64,000 nt of DNA from Hirundichthys speculiger. Lineage: Eukaryota; Chordata; Actinopteri; Beloniformes; Exocoetidae. How positions within the stretch are numbered: position 1 is the stretch's first letter; every line of letters begins with the position of its first letter. Below, in pieces: positions 22,025-34,489 of the stretch. The notes under the pieces were generated by a model. It did not search any database, was not told where the DNA came from, and saw nothing but the letters and a program-made list of their open reading frames with translations. The stretch covers positions 2,356,001 through 2,420,000 of the forward strand of contig JAGFBZ010002260.1 in the NCBI GenBank assembly GCA_018398805.1. The letters are read 5' to 3'. Position numbers and translations under genes: made by a program.

Positions 22025-23559
22025 TAGCCAAACATGTCTGGGTTTGGAGGCACAACTCAAATAACTAGTTCTAAAAGTCATCAAATACATTTAATGGAGT
22101 AAAACAGTAAAGCAGTATGAAGTCGCACACAATAAAAGTATGCTGGCATTGATTCTAAAATTAAAAATGTCAAGGAAAGACTGAATGAAGACACGTCTTA
22201 TTAAATCGGGTGTTTGTGGCGTTTGAGCTCTCCAGGATTATCTGTACCCCACGCTGTAATTGCTCCTAAAGCATGAATGACATCTCTAAAGTCCTCGGGA
22301 CGTCTAACGCAAGAGAAACTGGGAGTCTGTGCATGTTTTTTCTTTTATTTGACTTTTTTTCCCCCGACAAAGAATGATAATCAAAATGGGGTCAGCTGAA
22401 GTTGCCTGGGATGTGCGGTGCCTTTTAAGAGAAGGCTACTTCATCTCTCCGGATCACCTCGTCATCAATCTTATTTACACATCTTTTTTTTTCTCCTTAT
22501 AAAATTTCCATTAAGTTTTTTCCTCTTATTTGTGCTTAATGACCCTCAGTGTCATACATCACAGATGGCAAGGTGACTAAGCTGTGGTCCGGGATGCGAG
22601 AGATTTATCGTGAACTAATTTGAATTCTTCACCTCTTCTTTATCCCCTCAGCTGTCTAAGCCAAAAGAACTGAGTGAAATAGAACGAATGCTTAAAACAG
22701 GTGGGCGAATATATTGAAGAGTTAATCTCTCTTAGACACACTGAAAGGATAACTGACCTGAAGGGAAAACAAGAAAAAGGGGAGAAAGTGAAAGAGGAAA
22801 AGGTAAGAATTGATTCTGGCATCAAGAATTCCATTTAATCAACCTCCTCAAGCAAAGCGGTTGAGTTGCTTTACTCGATACAACTCATTAATATTGTCCA
22901 AGAACTTTCCTCATTCATCACAGGCTTTGTAGAGGTTCAGTCCTCTGTTTAAGAGCTGTCCACCGTCTGCTTTATCAGGCAGTCTGGAGGTTTTTTCCTT
23001 CTTTACTAATATTTCAGCACCATTTCCTTCTTTGTGTCACAGAAGCTTAGTTTAAAAAGCTCTGAATCAGAAAGCTGATCTGAACTAATTGCAACTCTGT
23101 TTCTGTGTTTTACTTCTTCTTTTTTTTGCTTCTATTTTTATGTGCACGTGACTGCTAGAGATCCTTTGGCGACCCATGAATGCAAATTTGCTTGAAGTGC
23201 AGCAGCTGCTGGTCACGTGCTGTCAGACGGGTTAATTATCATCCACCAGGGCACCGCTGCCTACGTTTCATTTAGGTTTGATTTGACGGCTTCACTGGAT
23301 TTGCACCTTATTAAAGCAAGTTTTTTTTTTTTATTATTATTAGTATGCATGAAACTCCAGACTTCTGAAATGACGTGACGCTTGAGCCTGTTTTCTCCCA
23401 CTTTCACTGCTACAAATCTACAATAAAAGAAGAGCTTGAGCTTCTTTCAGGGAAAGGAAAACACTTAAATATTTTTAACACAATATCAACTCTATCAGAA
23501 AATGAGACAAGATTATAAAAAAAGAAAATATAAAATATAAATTAAATATAAATAAAAAA
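22022..23559. other. Unannotated sequence, possible conserved non-coding blocks
   Basis: No gene or repeat ends are recognised. The stretch around 22380-22620 is of balanced composition without repeats, and is where conserved non-coding sequence would be worth testing. This is a guess from texture only. Confidence 0.25.
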
Positions 23560-23612
23560 AAATAAAGCCCTTTTCATACAGAAGTAACACAAAGTGCTTA
23601 ACATAATAAAAA
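23560..23612 (-). repeat. SINE/LINE 3' tail fragment (minus orientation)
   Basis: The sequence AAATAAAGCCCTTTTCATAC followed by ACACAAAGTGCTTAACAT is the reverse complement of the tail seen at 23895-23970 and 46283-46350. It is a short 3' fragment of the same dispersed family. Confidence 0.5.
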
Positions 23613-23624
23613 CAATCATTAATC

Positions 23625-23793
23625 ATTAATCAGGTCCCTCTGGCCTGGCTGGTTGGGGGTTCCTCCCTTTGATCTGGGGGTCCACCTGTCTGTTGGTGCT
23701 GGTCTCCACGATGACAAGGCCCGCGGCTCCTCCCAGTGTGGACGGGCCCCAAAGGTGGTGTGTCCTTGATCCTCAGTGCCATGCTATGTCTCC

Positions 23794-23833
<40 letters not shown>

Positions 23834-23970
23834 TATGGAGGGAGGGAGAGGCTTTCTTCGTAACTTAAAAAAAAAAAATAGTCATAATTGCTTTTAATTC
23901 TGTAAAACACTTTGTGTTGCATGTCCTTGCAGGAAAAGTGCTCTACAAATAAAGATTGATTGATTGATTG
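23625..23970 (+). repeat. Fish retroposon 3' end with (GATT)n tail
   Basis: A GC-richer block with GTCCCTCTGGCCTGG and a TG repeat leads into ACACTTTGTGTTGCATGTCC and AAAAGTGCTCTACAAATAAA, ending in a GATT tail. This arrangement is a typical 3' end of a non-LTR retroposon family in fish genomes. No reverse transcriptase is present in the window. Confidence 0.55.
23796..23831. repeat. (TG)n microsatellite
   Basis: About 36 bp of uninterrupted TG, inside the retroposon 3' end. Confidence 0.95.

Positions 23971-24030
<60 letters not shown>
23954..24030. repeat. Inverted tetranucleotide repeat (GATT)4-(CAAT)n
   Basis: Four GATT units switch abruptly into about fifteen CAAT/ATCA units, so the first arm is the reverse complement of the second and can fold back on it. 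The GATT arm is the tail of the upstream retroposon; the origin of the CAAT arm is unclear. Confidence 0.85.
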
Positions 24031-24143
24031 CAATCAACCAACAAGAAAGAACAAAGACAATTTAAAAGTCAACACATAACCAAGGTTACAGTAGAGAGAA
24101 AAAAATGCATCAACACTCAGTCATCCTCACCCTCTCTCACAAG

Positions 24144-24162
24144 CACACACACACACACACAG

Positions 24163-24201
<39 letters not shown>
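24144..24201. repeat. (CA)n followed by poly-C tract (36 C)
   Basis: CA repeats at 24144-24160, a short AGTAA spacer, then 36 cytosines at 24166-24201, the longest C-run in the window. Confidence 0.95.
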
Positions 24202-24334
24202 ATTTGGCCTCATTCCACATAGACTTTTAAACATCCATCGTGGCACCAATCAATCAGGTGAGGAAAACGATATCTTGGGGATCAGTCCAGGTCGAGAGCA
24301 CCCCCACTTACAATCACAGAGGTCGCCGCCACAG

Positions 24335-24400
24335 GAACCACCCGGACCCAGGCCGACCAGGACCCAGGCCGACCAGGACCCACACCGTGGACATCAGCCA
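24335..24400 (+). repeat. Short tandem duplication, 19-bp unit
   Basis: The unit ACCCAGGCCGACCAGG occurs twice in direct succession, and a third partial unit follows. It lies in a GC-rich block continuing from the poly-C tract. Frames through it are proline-rich by composition only. Confidence 0.5.
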
Positions 24401-24499
24401 CAAAGTAGGGCCCCGCCCACCCAAAACACGGATGCCCTCCATGGCAGCAACCCTTGAAACCGAGCAGGTGTAGCTGCAGACGTGGAGGAGCCCCATGAG

Positions 24500-25571
24500 G
24501 AGAACACTGGAGTTAAAAGAAGATAAAATTTTAGAGACTTAAAACCAATATGAACAGCTAAGAAATACATAAATGAACGGCTATGCAATTAAATTAGTAA
24601 CTTAGAATAAATTAAACAAGTAAATAAGCAAGCAAAAAATACTAATATCACTCCCGCTGGACTCTGTCTACTTTTTGATGATTGTCAGGGTGAAAATTGT
24701 CACTGCTGCACTTTCACCAAGGAAACACATCTGCTAAAGGTTTGTCCTGTTAGACTACTGATTTACCGTCCATTGGTCCTACATTGGTTCTTCATTGGTT
24801 CTACATTATTCCATATAATGAATTACCATATTGTGTTTTGATTTTTCATTACCACTTCCTTACAGTGAGCAAAGTGCTTTTAATAGTTAAGATGCAGGTG
24901 ACCATCTGTTAATGTTTTAAAGCTTCCCTCCCTTTTTTAAAATCTTTTTTTAATATATCTTAGGGACACGAGGCTGAGACACACGGTTGTGATAATTTCA
25001 GCCAGAAATTAAAGGGGTGAAAATAGATTTAATACCTCAAACCCAAGAGAAGCAAGTCTATTTGTTATCAAGTTTAACGGTTCACTGATGTTGTGAATTC
25101 CACTGCTGAGACGGAAACCAAAAACACATTGAGATGTTGATAGTATAAAAGGGATGGTAAGGCTTTTTTTTCTTTTTTATTAGAAACTGTCCAGAGTAAA
25201 ATGAGCAAACAGAGGTGTAGAAGGAATTTCAGAAATGATAGAGTGAGCTCTGAAGGCCAGACCCCAAAAAGCTATGACTCAGAACCAAAGAAGGATGAAT
25301 GACCCACTTTAACCACTTTAAAGGAGGACCAGAACAAAAATAATGACCCGTCTGATCTGACTTTGCATACTGATTTTGATCTTTTATCATAAATCAGACA
25401 GCATGACAGCCGACTGTGAACACAGATGGAAATTAGGTTTATAAAAGGAAAGTACAGGTGTGTTTGCAGTAAAAAAATAAAAAACCCACCCTGTAAGTAA
25501 TAATGAAAGCTGCATAATAAAAATATCACACTATAGACACACCAGCAGCTTAATAGAGCAATCAAAACCAT
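24500..25571. other. Unannotated sequence, no gene seen
   Basis: AT-rich, no recognised repeat ends or coding signals. Confidence 0.35.
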
Positions 25572-25880
25572 TCAGTGACCCCTTCTAGTCTCACAGACAA
25601 AAGCACCGTCATCCTGGAAGAGAGGACTCTCATCAGTATAGAAATGTTTCAGCACAGGGCGAAGATGATTATCCAGAGCATCTTTGTATTGATTTATAGA
25701 GACCCCCCCCCCATGGCAGCAGAGCGGCTTCCACAGCATAGCAGAGCGCATGGATCCGGTCGCTGCAGAGGTCAGGCCCCAGTCGTTCCACTGGTTTGTG
25801 CTGCTGTACATCACTCATCTGCTTGTCAGGAGACTGGTCAGGGATGACTCATCGGACTCATTTTCCCACATCTATACAGA
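25572..25880 (-). pseudogene. Tc1/mariner-like transposase fragment
   Basis: The minus-strand translation of 25572-25814 contains VSINQYKDALDNHLRPVL, then a HFYTDESPLFQDD segment. This corresponds to the region leading into the second catalytic aspartate of Tc1/mariner transposases, where family members have an NQYxxxLxxHL helix and a FQxDNAP-like box. The usual asparagine-alanine-proline after the Asp is degraded. A possible WSDES-like echo (ENESDES) lies just upstream on the same strand, out of frame. No terminal repeats were found, so this is an old fragment. Confidence 0.5.
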
Positions 25881-27603
25881 CAGGTGCCTCTGGTTTTTGC
25901 ACCAGTGAGGTCTCAGATGTGCGTTAATCATCAAAGTCAGAGTTTCATTTTGTGCTGCAGCCCCGCTGGTGTTTTCCTGAGTGACTGCAGGGAAACCGGT
26001 CACATCCTGCACCGACTGGAGAGGAGCTGCCCTTCTGGGTTTTTTTACTCACTGGATTCACAACATAGTCGACAAAATGTTCCCCGACCAGTTTCAGACC
26101 CCGTTGGCTGACGTCTTTCTCTCAGCTCTGACTGTAGGCATCGCTTGTCACTTCAGTCGATGTACGGTTGAAACAGCCAGCTGAGGAATCTTTGTGACTA
26201 ATCCAGCTGGACCGTCTTTCAGTCACTTTGATCTTTTCCCTTTTATTGAAAATTTCATACATGCCACGAAACGTGACCGAATATTAACGAACTTAGCAAG
26301 ACCAGAGCATTTGTTGCCTCTCAAATCATAGCTCTATTCAAGCTATTACAACATTGCAATTGAAATGTTTCGTAGGTGGTGTGAAGGTTTTTTTTTTTAT
26401 AATTGAATTTGGAAATGAGAATCGTCATTTAGAAGTGAAGGATTGCCAAAGTGCTTCCATGAAGACAGATTGGAATTGAAATTACTGGGATGATGAAACA
26501 AATCAACAGCTATCAGTTGGCATGCAGCTAACTTAGACTTCACCATGACACCACTACCTAAGACGTAACATTTTAAGTTGAACCCGCTGCTGCACTTGAA
26601 GCTGAACATGTTTGCAGTGTCACGACAAGCGCGTGTTCGGCTGATTCACAGGTAACCTGTCTGCAGGTATTCGCTAAACCGAAGTTGGGTTCTGATTCAA
26701 CCGATGACCTTTTATCTCTGCCGAAGCTACGATTCTTAGGCTAATTTCAGGATTATCCAGCATGGTAAGATTTTCAGATTTAGCCTTCTGAGTCCCTGCA
26801 GACTTAAATTAGGTAAATTGAAAAGAAAATCGGTGTACAGGGTGGGACACACTGGTGTTCAAGAAACTACAGAATTGCTAAAACGAACCTGTCAGAGTTA
26901 AGCAACAACGCTGCAGGTTGTTAGATCCCCCAGGTGCGGTTCAGCCTCTGACTAACAGAGTCTGTCACTGGGACCAGCTCTCCATCCTTTCGGGTGCGAA
27001 GTTGCGGTCTAGGGGGGTTTCACCTCACTAAATTCCCTTAACTTATATAAGCTGGTAACGAGGAGATTCGCCTAGCTCTAACTGCACACTTTCACCTAAA
27101 TGCCTACCCTGCTTACTCCAATAACTGACCTAGGAGGAAAAGCCTGGTGTCTCAAAGTCCAGCTAATGGTCACATTTGTTAACTGCATCTCCCCTCTTAT
27201 GATCTGGGCTCTTGTTACCGACTAGGTTAAGTTTTAGTGGCTTGGACAGCAAGCCCCAAGGATATGTGACAATACTGGGCTAGAGTAACCTTTAAGAACC
27301 TGTTGTTAATGCAGAGGCACACCCAAATCCTTTACAATTGTGGGGACAGTTGCAATATCAACCACGTCTTTTGTTAATTTTATATATTTATTAAGCAGGT
27401 TAGCAGGGTTAAGCGACAGCATACATTGATTAAACATTGAAAAAAAAAACTAATTCTACTCTAAAATAAAGCTATGGCTTACAACTCTTGACAAGGTTAA
27501 ACCACAGGCACTAACACCAGTGCAACAGGGTGTAAGAAGGCATGTGACTTCTGATGCTGCATCGTGGTTTAACACCAAGTTTAATTCTGAACTAAACTAG
27601 GTG
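25881..27603. other. Unannotated sequence, no gene seen
   Basis: Balanced composition with no repeat ends recognised; an open frame at 25981-26184 lacks supporting motifs. Confidence 0.3.
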
Positions 27604-27781
27604 AGCTCTGTTGTAGATCAGTTGTAGAGCCAAAAGGTTGACGGTTCAATCCCGGCTCTGACTGTACATGTGTCGGGGTGTCCTTGGGCAAGACACTGAA
27701 GTGGGTGAATGAGAGGCCATTGTGAAGTTCTTTGGGGGCTTTGGGGTGTCTAGAAAGCGCTATAAGTGCAGTCCATTTACC
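27604..27781 (+). repeat. tRNA-derived SINE
   Basis: The left part is tRNA-like with a good RNA polymerase III box B (GGTTCAATCCC at 27645-27655) and a weaker box A-like stretch about 40 bp earlier. The body continues with GTCCTTGGGCAAGACACTGA and ends with AAAGCGCTATAAGTGCAGTC, a tail type typical of fish SINEs. No poly-A or clear target duplication was identified. Confidence 0.65.
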
Positions 27782-30700
27782 GTCTAACTCCGAGCTAAGC
27801 GATCAACAGCGCAACTGGGCCATTAAGTTTGGCTTGTGCTTGTAATCACAACGGCTGCACTGTCACTAACCTCCCTGAGGTTTCGAGTTTAACTCTGTAT
27901 TATACAACTACGTGACGTAAGTCAGTCAGTGTTCTGGTCAAATTGGTGCTTTGAGGTCTAGAGGTCACAGGGATGTGTTTGTCCAGAGTAAGTATGAACA
28001 TCATTCCTGATATATTATGATACAGCCCTCGTATCTTCTATCTAACTGGGTTTATCCTGTGTGATGCCATCATGGGCGCCGGGCAGGAGTCCGATCTCAA
28101 TGTTTGGTCTTGGATGTTACGTTCATGCTTACCGTCTTACTGTCAAGTTGTCATTTCCTGCATCACTGCTGAGGTGCAGATCTGACCCCTTTTGTGTGCA
28201 AATGGAGAATAAACTCAATGAAATCCAGCCATTGCTAAATTTTGTTCTTTAAGGTTAATTGTTGATATTACTCGCAATCCTTAGTCTTAGTCTTTTAGAG
28301 GCAAAAACAGAGACAGTAACTTTTTTCTACCACGGTCAGGTAACATCTTTTGTACTATTTGCACCTGTGATTTAACTCTGAACTGAGGCTGAGTTTGATC
28401 TCAATTCCAGGATCCCGAAAAAAAAAAATCACAGCAACCACTAGATGTCTCTTTTTCTGCATATTTTGCTTAAACTTGATAAAAGTCTAATGACCACGTT
28501 AGACCACAGGATTCAATGGATGACCTATTATTTATGACGGTGAATAAACACAAATTTTTTGGTCTAATGTGAAATCTTTTGTTTTCCATCTTTAACTCAT
28601 CCTTGTTCTGACTCTGTAATCAACCAACATTATTCAGCTGTTTCAAATCTCTATTTCTTTAGCAGTTTGACATTTTCTTGTGTTGTTTGACCTAAATGGC
28701 TTAGATGCGTGTCCACCATCGCGACCTTTGGTGTATCATTGATAATTCTTCATTGATAAGTAATTTGTGCGTCTCCTATTGTGAGAAGCAGTTCTTGCTA
28801 ATCATGATTGGTCACAGATTTTGCATTTATTTTCAATTTACTGCTGTATTACCATCTCAGCCTTCCCTATTTAGAAGGTGGCATTGTGGGTAATCTGGTG
28901 GCGAGGTCGCTGTAATGGGAAGTCAGGGTCTAACCTGTCTTGTTTTTAGCAGAGAAAGACCCCACAGAGGTGAGTACATGACACTGTGGTTTGGAGGCCC
29001 AACATCTGTTAGATATTACGGTGTGAAGGGCTAAAAAAGACAACTGGAACCATGTGATTGATCCACTGCTGTGTTTCACCCACAAACTAAAAAGTATTAG
29101 CTTCTAACAACCAGGAAGGAAGGGACATCTTCACCTTTTCAAATAACATTCTGCTTTCATGATCTTTTTTTTTTTTATTAAAGCCTTTTCTTTTCCCATA
29201 CAGCAGCATAATCTTTGTCATAAAAGCATAAAACTAATTAGAATCTACATTAGTCTGGGAAAGTCCATCTCAGGATCTCACTATGTACCATTTTGATACG
29301 TTCTTGGCAAACATGTGCAGTCATTAGATAGAATAAAACAACCAGTTATTGATCATAAAAGCTCATTTTGCAGCCGTTATTGGGGGGGGAAAAATCATTG
29401 ATGATAGTTTGTCTCATCTTGCCAACCTGGGTATCTTTAATTTAAATGGAAATGAGATATTGGTCGTTGCAGACAGAGGCTCAGGTGCCTGATCGGCGGT
29501 GGATCAGCCTCTGCTCTCATTCAGTATGCATGCGTGCGTGCATGTGTGTGTGTGTGCTTTTGTGCTTATACCTTCATATGTATATATGCGTTGAGAGTGG
29601 GTGATTTGTTTGAACAGTGAAGACATTTTGGGCTTTGTCTTGTTGCTCTATTAAGGCTTCCATTTAGATTGGGGTTACATTTAGATTGTTTGAACAAAAA
29701 AACTGAATGTAAATGATTGCATCACCTGCACAAGAGGACACACACTGGATGTATTCCTTTTATTTCAGAGCAGACAGAAATTGCAAAGTGTGTGCAGATG
29801 TGCAGAGAGGAGTTTCTCTTTTTCCAACCATTTTCTGAACTTCTTCCATATATCATGCCCATTTTCTTTAATCTTTGATCTCCTAATCAAAGTTGAGTTA
29901 ATACAAATGATCTTTTCTTCAATGTGGCATTTTTATAGTTCAAAGTTCAAGACGGATATGTGCGAGCATGATTTATATATTCTAAAAATACTACCGGGAT
30001 GATTCAGTACTCTGATCTCACAGTTTGTTTTCTCTGCAGGTTTTAGAAAGAAATCTGTTTTTTTTGTTTTTTATAGCAGTGTCATCACTGTTGACAGACT
30101 ATCATGGATCTGTTCATGAAAATGCTGCCTTCCTCTCCCAGGTGGAGCTGGAGATATAATAAAGACAGATGGGATTTTTCTGCCACAGGGAGCATCTGGA
30201 GAGAAACGCGATGGCTCTGATGAGGATGATTATGAGGAAAAAAATAACAATAATAAAAAAAAAACCTCACAGAGACTTTTGATCAGATTCCTGATACCTG
30301 CACAGTGCCAAACTTCTTTTACCTATTGGGTTAGGGCTTTTTTTTATATCATTGCAATAATTCTTAAGCATGACCTCTACTTATTGTAAATCATTTGTTC
30401 AGTGTTTTTCTCTTACTCTTTTTAAGCACTGAACAAATAAATGAATGTTTTTAAAGGTAAATGTTCTCAGTGAAAATCAAAAAGGAGCATACATGGTCTA
30501 TTTCTGTGCTGTAAAAAAAAATTGTTTTTTAAATTGAAATGTCCATATTCCTTCCAAACGTTGCTGAAATCAATACAGTGAAAAAGTGCTGTTGAATATG
30601 TGAGGTCCCTTTCAAAAGTAACTTGACCTTTTTAAAATTAAATTTACGTCATCTAAAAAATGCTGCTGTGAGAAAGCAAACTCTAAATGCACCACTATTT

Positions 30701-31229
30701 CCCCATGTGATGGAAACCACTCTGGATTTCAGTGGATTAAATATTTAGTTTACTGCAGTTAGGGGTCATGCATCTGGATGACAGAAGGCCAATGCTGCGG
30801 ATGTAATGAAATGATAGACCCCGGCGCAGAACCTTCACCCCTTTGAGCGAGCGCGCTGGTTGGATCAGCAGTCACACAGATCTGTGTCACGGGTTAAATA
30901 GAGTTTATGCCTCAGCCAGCATCTCTAGAGACAGATGCAAATCAGATCCACTTCATGAGGCTTTTCTGAAAGACACATTTCAAAAATAGCCCGTTTGCGG
31001 TGGATGATTCCTGGTCTGGGATATTCACATGTGTTAACACAATGTCAAGAGGGGAAGACGTAAGCAGTGGCTCTAGACCGTGTAAACCTCAAAGTCATCT
31101 GTAGTCCAGGGTTAGTCTAGTGGTGATTGTGAGCCCATCTGCTTCATCTAAATTGGCTCATGCAACAGGATAATGGAGGCTACCTGAGTACTGCAAAAAT
31201 GTTGCTAATTGTACCTGCTAGGTGGCTGG
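27782..31229. other. Unannotated sequence, no gene seen
   Basis: No recognised gene or full repeat. Contains a GTGC/TG-rich stretch at 29527-29556 and several T-runs. Confidence 0.35.
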
Positions 31230-31330
31230 ACCAATTCAATTTCAATTCAGTTTTATTTGTGTAGCATCTATTACAATGCAAATTGTCTCTAGGTACTTTA
31301 CCGTGACCCATATCATGACCCGAGCAAATA
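31230..31330 (-). repeat. Retroposon 3' tail fragment (minus orientation)
   Basis: The sequence TTCAATTCAGTTTTATTTGT followed by TTACAATGCAAATTGTCTCT and AGGTACTTTACCG resembles the reversed 3' tail of a fish non-LTR family. It is followed by an ATT-rich microsatellite at about 31346-31380. Confidence 0.4.
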
Positions 31331-31427
31331 TCATTAACTAAAATTATATTATTATTATTATCATTATTATTATTATTATATTAATGTATTAATATAATTA
31401 ATATATTACATATTATTATTACATTGT

Positions 31428-31431
<4 letters not shown>

Positions 31432-31508
<77 letters not shown>

Positions 31509-31509
31509 T
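31432..31509. repeat. (TA)n microsatellite followed by T-run
   Basis: Sixty bases of TA, then 18-19 T residues that directly abut the terminal TAGGGG of the next transposon. Confidence 0.95.
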
Positions 31510-31589
31510 AGGGGTGCAACGGTACAGGTAGCTCACGGTACGGTCCGTACTGCGGTTTTTGTGTCACGGATTCGCTACATGAAACTGTT

Positions 31590-31643
31590 GCGGGTTTAGG
31601 GTAGGGGGTGGTCTGAAACGACCACCCCCTACCCTAAACCCGC
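31590..31643. repeat. Perfect 24-bp inverted repeat with 6-base loop
   Basis: The arms at 31590-31613 and 31620-31643 are exact reverse complements, separated by the loop TGAAAC. The left arm is G-rich with GGGTTTAGGGTAGGGGG, which resembles telomere-type repeats and might also form a quadruplex. Confidence 0.95.
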
Positions 31644-32156
31644 GAACACAAGATACTGAGTTTGCGGAAAGTGCAACTCGCATGTCGGCGCGTAAAAGAG
31701 CGTGTCTAAATGGCAAAATGTGCGTCAACCTGGTCACATGTGGACGTGCACAAACGGCTCTACCTCTCGATTACGCATCACCGTATTACTGTCATACGTT
31801 TTTATTCTCTTGAGGTCAGAGGATGTCTGGTCAGCAGTTGTGGTGGATGTGGGAAAAGTCACGGCCAGACACGTCAGTCTGTACAGCTGTGGCATGATCT
31901 CATCCAGATGTCTGCTGTGGAGGAAACCAAGGAGATCTTTGTCTCTGGTGTCAAGCTAGAAAAGGTTGGATGCGGAAATTTATTTCCGATATGTCTGAAA
32001 CTGTTGGTGGTCGAGGAGGGACAGGAACATTAATTGTTCGTGATCTTTAAATGCGCATCCAATGATTCATTCTGCAGTATTTTAAAAAGCACGTCAGCTG
32101 CGCCAAGACGCACAACTGGTAACAACTGGATCTTACGCAGGTAAGATCGCGGGTTT

Positions 32157-32294
32157 AGGGAGGTGGAAGATTGCGTTCTGTTAATTGTTAACTGTTTTCA
32201 CTCCCTTGCCGGTGTTTTCAACAGCAAAACCAAAATGCTCCCACACCGGTGGTTAAAAAAAGTTTTTCCCAATTTCTCCGCTACCGCTGGCCAT
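32157..32294 (-). pseudogene. hAT transposase BED zinc-finger exon remnant
   Basis: On the minus strand an ATG at 32294 opens a short glycine/serine-rich leader, and the same frame continues after an in-frame TAA (32253-32255) into PPVWEHFGF (32226-32252) and a following TGKGVKTVNN. VWxHF is the start signature of BED zinc fingers in hAT transposases and ZBED proteins. The zinc-binding cysteines are not readable after it. The position inside an element with a hAT-type end supports the call. Confidence 0.6.
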
Positions 32295-33400
32295 GCCTGT
32301 TTGTTTGTTTTTTTTTTTTCTTTTTCTGCATCTATGACCTGCAGCCAACTGGCCAAAGTGTGATCGGCTGGTCACTGTGAGTGAGCGGAGAAAAAAGAGG
32401 GAAAAAAGGAGGGAGATAGGACAGAGAGAGGATGGAGGACAGAGATAGGAGAGGTACATGTATTCTGCCAATACTATATTAAACAAAAGTATCAATTATA
32501 ATTATCAATTAACTGGAGAACTAAGAATTCCATGAACTTATATTTTGACTGATACATTGTTAGTACATGAACTACAGAGATGACTGTATAAACAGATGTG
32601 GGCAGCAACACTGAGGTGGTCAGAGGATTGGACTGCTGGTCAGAATGTTAGTCGATATCCTAAAGACATCTATACACACAGTGTAGATGTTAGCAGTCAC
32701 AATGTGCTGCATTTGGGACTTTTTGGCGGTAAAGAAAGCAACAAGCCAAAACAAACGATACAGGTCATTCAATTTTTGAACAGATTTTCTACCTTCAAAC
32801 AACCATGGTGTACTACTGCAATGCTGCAGAAGATCTCTGAACAGAGAAGATGGAAGGCAGTGATTCAGCACGAGCGGAAGGACAAAACGGGGAAAAATGT
32901 CGACGTGCCGAACCTCACAAGAAATGACAGCCTATGTTCCTGTCTTTTTGAAAAAGAAAAGATCAGCACTGACGGCTCGGCGGGGGGTGATCCTGTTTAC
33001 TTTTACTGGAATAACCGCTAGTCCGGGGTAGACTGGAAAAGCCCAGATCTCCAACGCCCTGGATGAGTGAGTGTGCTGTCCCCCTTAGACGTCATTTTCC
33101 GTAGTACTCTGTAGCCTCTATTATCCAAAGCACACAAGCAAATCCATATAAGAATGGGTGAAAGATAAAAGGAGTGGAAGAAAAAAAAGGCCCAAAATTA
33201 CTCCTCAATTTTGCAGACACTGATGAAGAGACTGATGAAATCATACAGTTACAGCTGGTAAAGGTCCTCAATCCTGGGGATACTTAGTCCTGCCCACATT
33301 ATTTATTTTCCCTTTTTTGGCTTTACTTATGTTAGTAACAGCAAAGCACACGTTTATGGCTAAAAAAAAAAAACGTACACGGTTCGGGTTTGCACGTACT

Positions 33401-34320
33401 TTTATTTATAGGCCACATTTCCCATCATTGCTGCACTTCACAGAACAACAGGCTACAGATGTGTTGCCATCTCACAGTTTCTAACAATAGAAGATGACTT
33501 TGGAGACGTGGATAAATGCACCTCTTACACACTTTCTGGTGAAATGTTAAGGTTTACTTCAGCCTTCCTGAGACACTCCAGGTTTGAATCTGAAAAACAG
33601 GTCGACAGGTAACTTGAACGATGCCTCTGAACCATAGCGAACTATTTATAAAGGTTTGCTTAAAACCAGATATTCAGTAACTTTAAAAAAAAAAAAGCAC
33701 AAGAGAGAAAAAGCAAAGAGTGAGCTCAGAAAAAGACTGAGAACATGTTTATAGCTGTTCCAACACTAAGGATGAACTCTTTTAGACAGATAGGAGTTTG
33801 CCTTCCAACAGAAATCATTAGCTACAGCAGAAGAATGATAAAACTGATATAAATGTAAATTTTTTTCATATTTGTCAATCTTGTAAAATGATCTTTTCAA
33901 ACGTCCACAGCTACATTTAACACAACCAGACATGACAAGCAAAGACAAAGTCAGACATTCCCAAACTGATAAAAAAAAAAAAAAATGTTTCTAAATGCTC
34001 AGTGTTGAATGATTAGGTCGTATTTCTTTTTCCTGAGGAATAAAACGTTATTTTTACATTAATCCAGTTGTGAACCATCACTAAGCTACAGAGGAGATAA
34101 ATCAATGTGAAGTAGTCTTGGCCCAGCCAACTAAAATCAATCAAATACTGCCGTTCTGTCAGAGATGCCATAATCAATATGTTATATGACACAGAGGTGA
34201 TTAATTAGTATGGACAATTGACTGTGACAGCATTTTTTTTATTCTAAGGAAGAAAAAATTAAATGCCAGGGCACGTACTGCAACACAAATTGGTGTTCAG
34301 ATACGTGTGATGTACAAAAA
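33401..34320. other. Unannotated sequence, no gene seen
   Basis: AT-rich with A-runs; no repeat ends or coding signal recognised. Confidence 0.35.
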
Positions 34321-34489
34321 AGGGGGAAGAACAAAGCGTCTTTGCTTCCAACAACACTTCCACGGTCACACTCTCAAAGTTTCTCTCACGTACTCCAACA
34401 CAAGAGTACACCAATCAGCTCCTGTAGCTTTGGTCTATAAATAACACCGCTCCGTCAAAGCACGCCATCCCGAGGTAGCGCCGCGATAA

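Larger units (their letters stand above)
31509..33400. mobile_element. hAT-type element, right end unresolved
   Basis: The left end reads TAGGGGTGCAACGGTACAGG, a TIR of the hAT YAGGGRTG form. Near 33374-33400 ACACGGTTCGGGTTTGCACG looks like subterminal sequence of the same kind, but a clean inverted end and target duplication were not found, so the right limit is approximate. Inside are a 24-bp perfect inverted repeat (31590-31643) and a broken BED zinc-finger exon on the minus strand (32157-32294). No catalytic domain was recognised. Confidence 0.55.

Noticed and set aside
27001..27300. Possible intact tRNA or other small RNA gene near the SINE
   Set aside because: Only the SINE's box B was found; no cloverleaf with both arms could be read.
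32596..33021. 141-codon + strand frame
   Set aside because: No motif recognised and located within or beside a decayed hAT element; treated as chance or transposon-derived debris.
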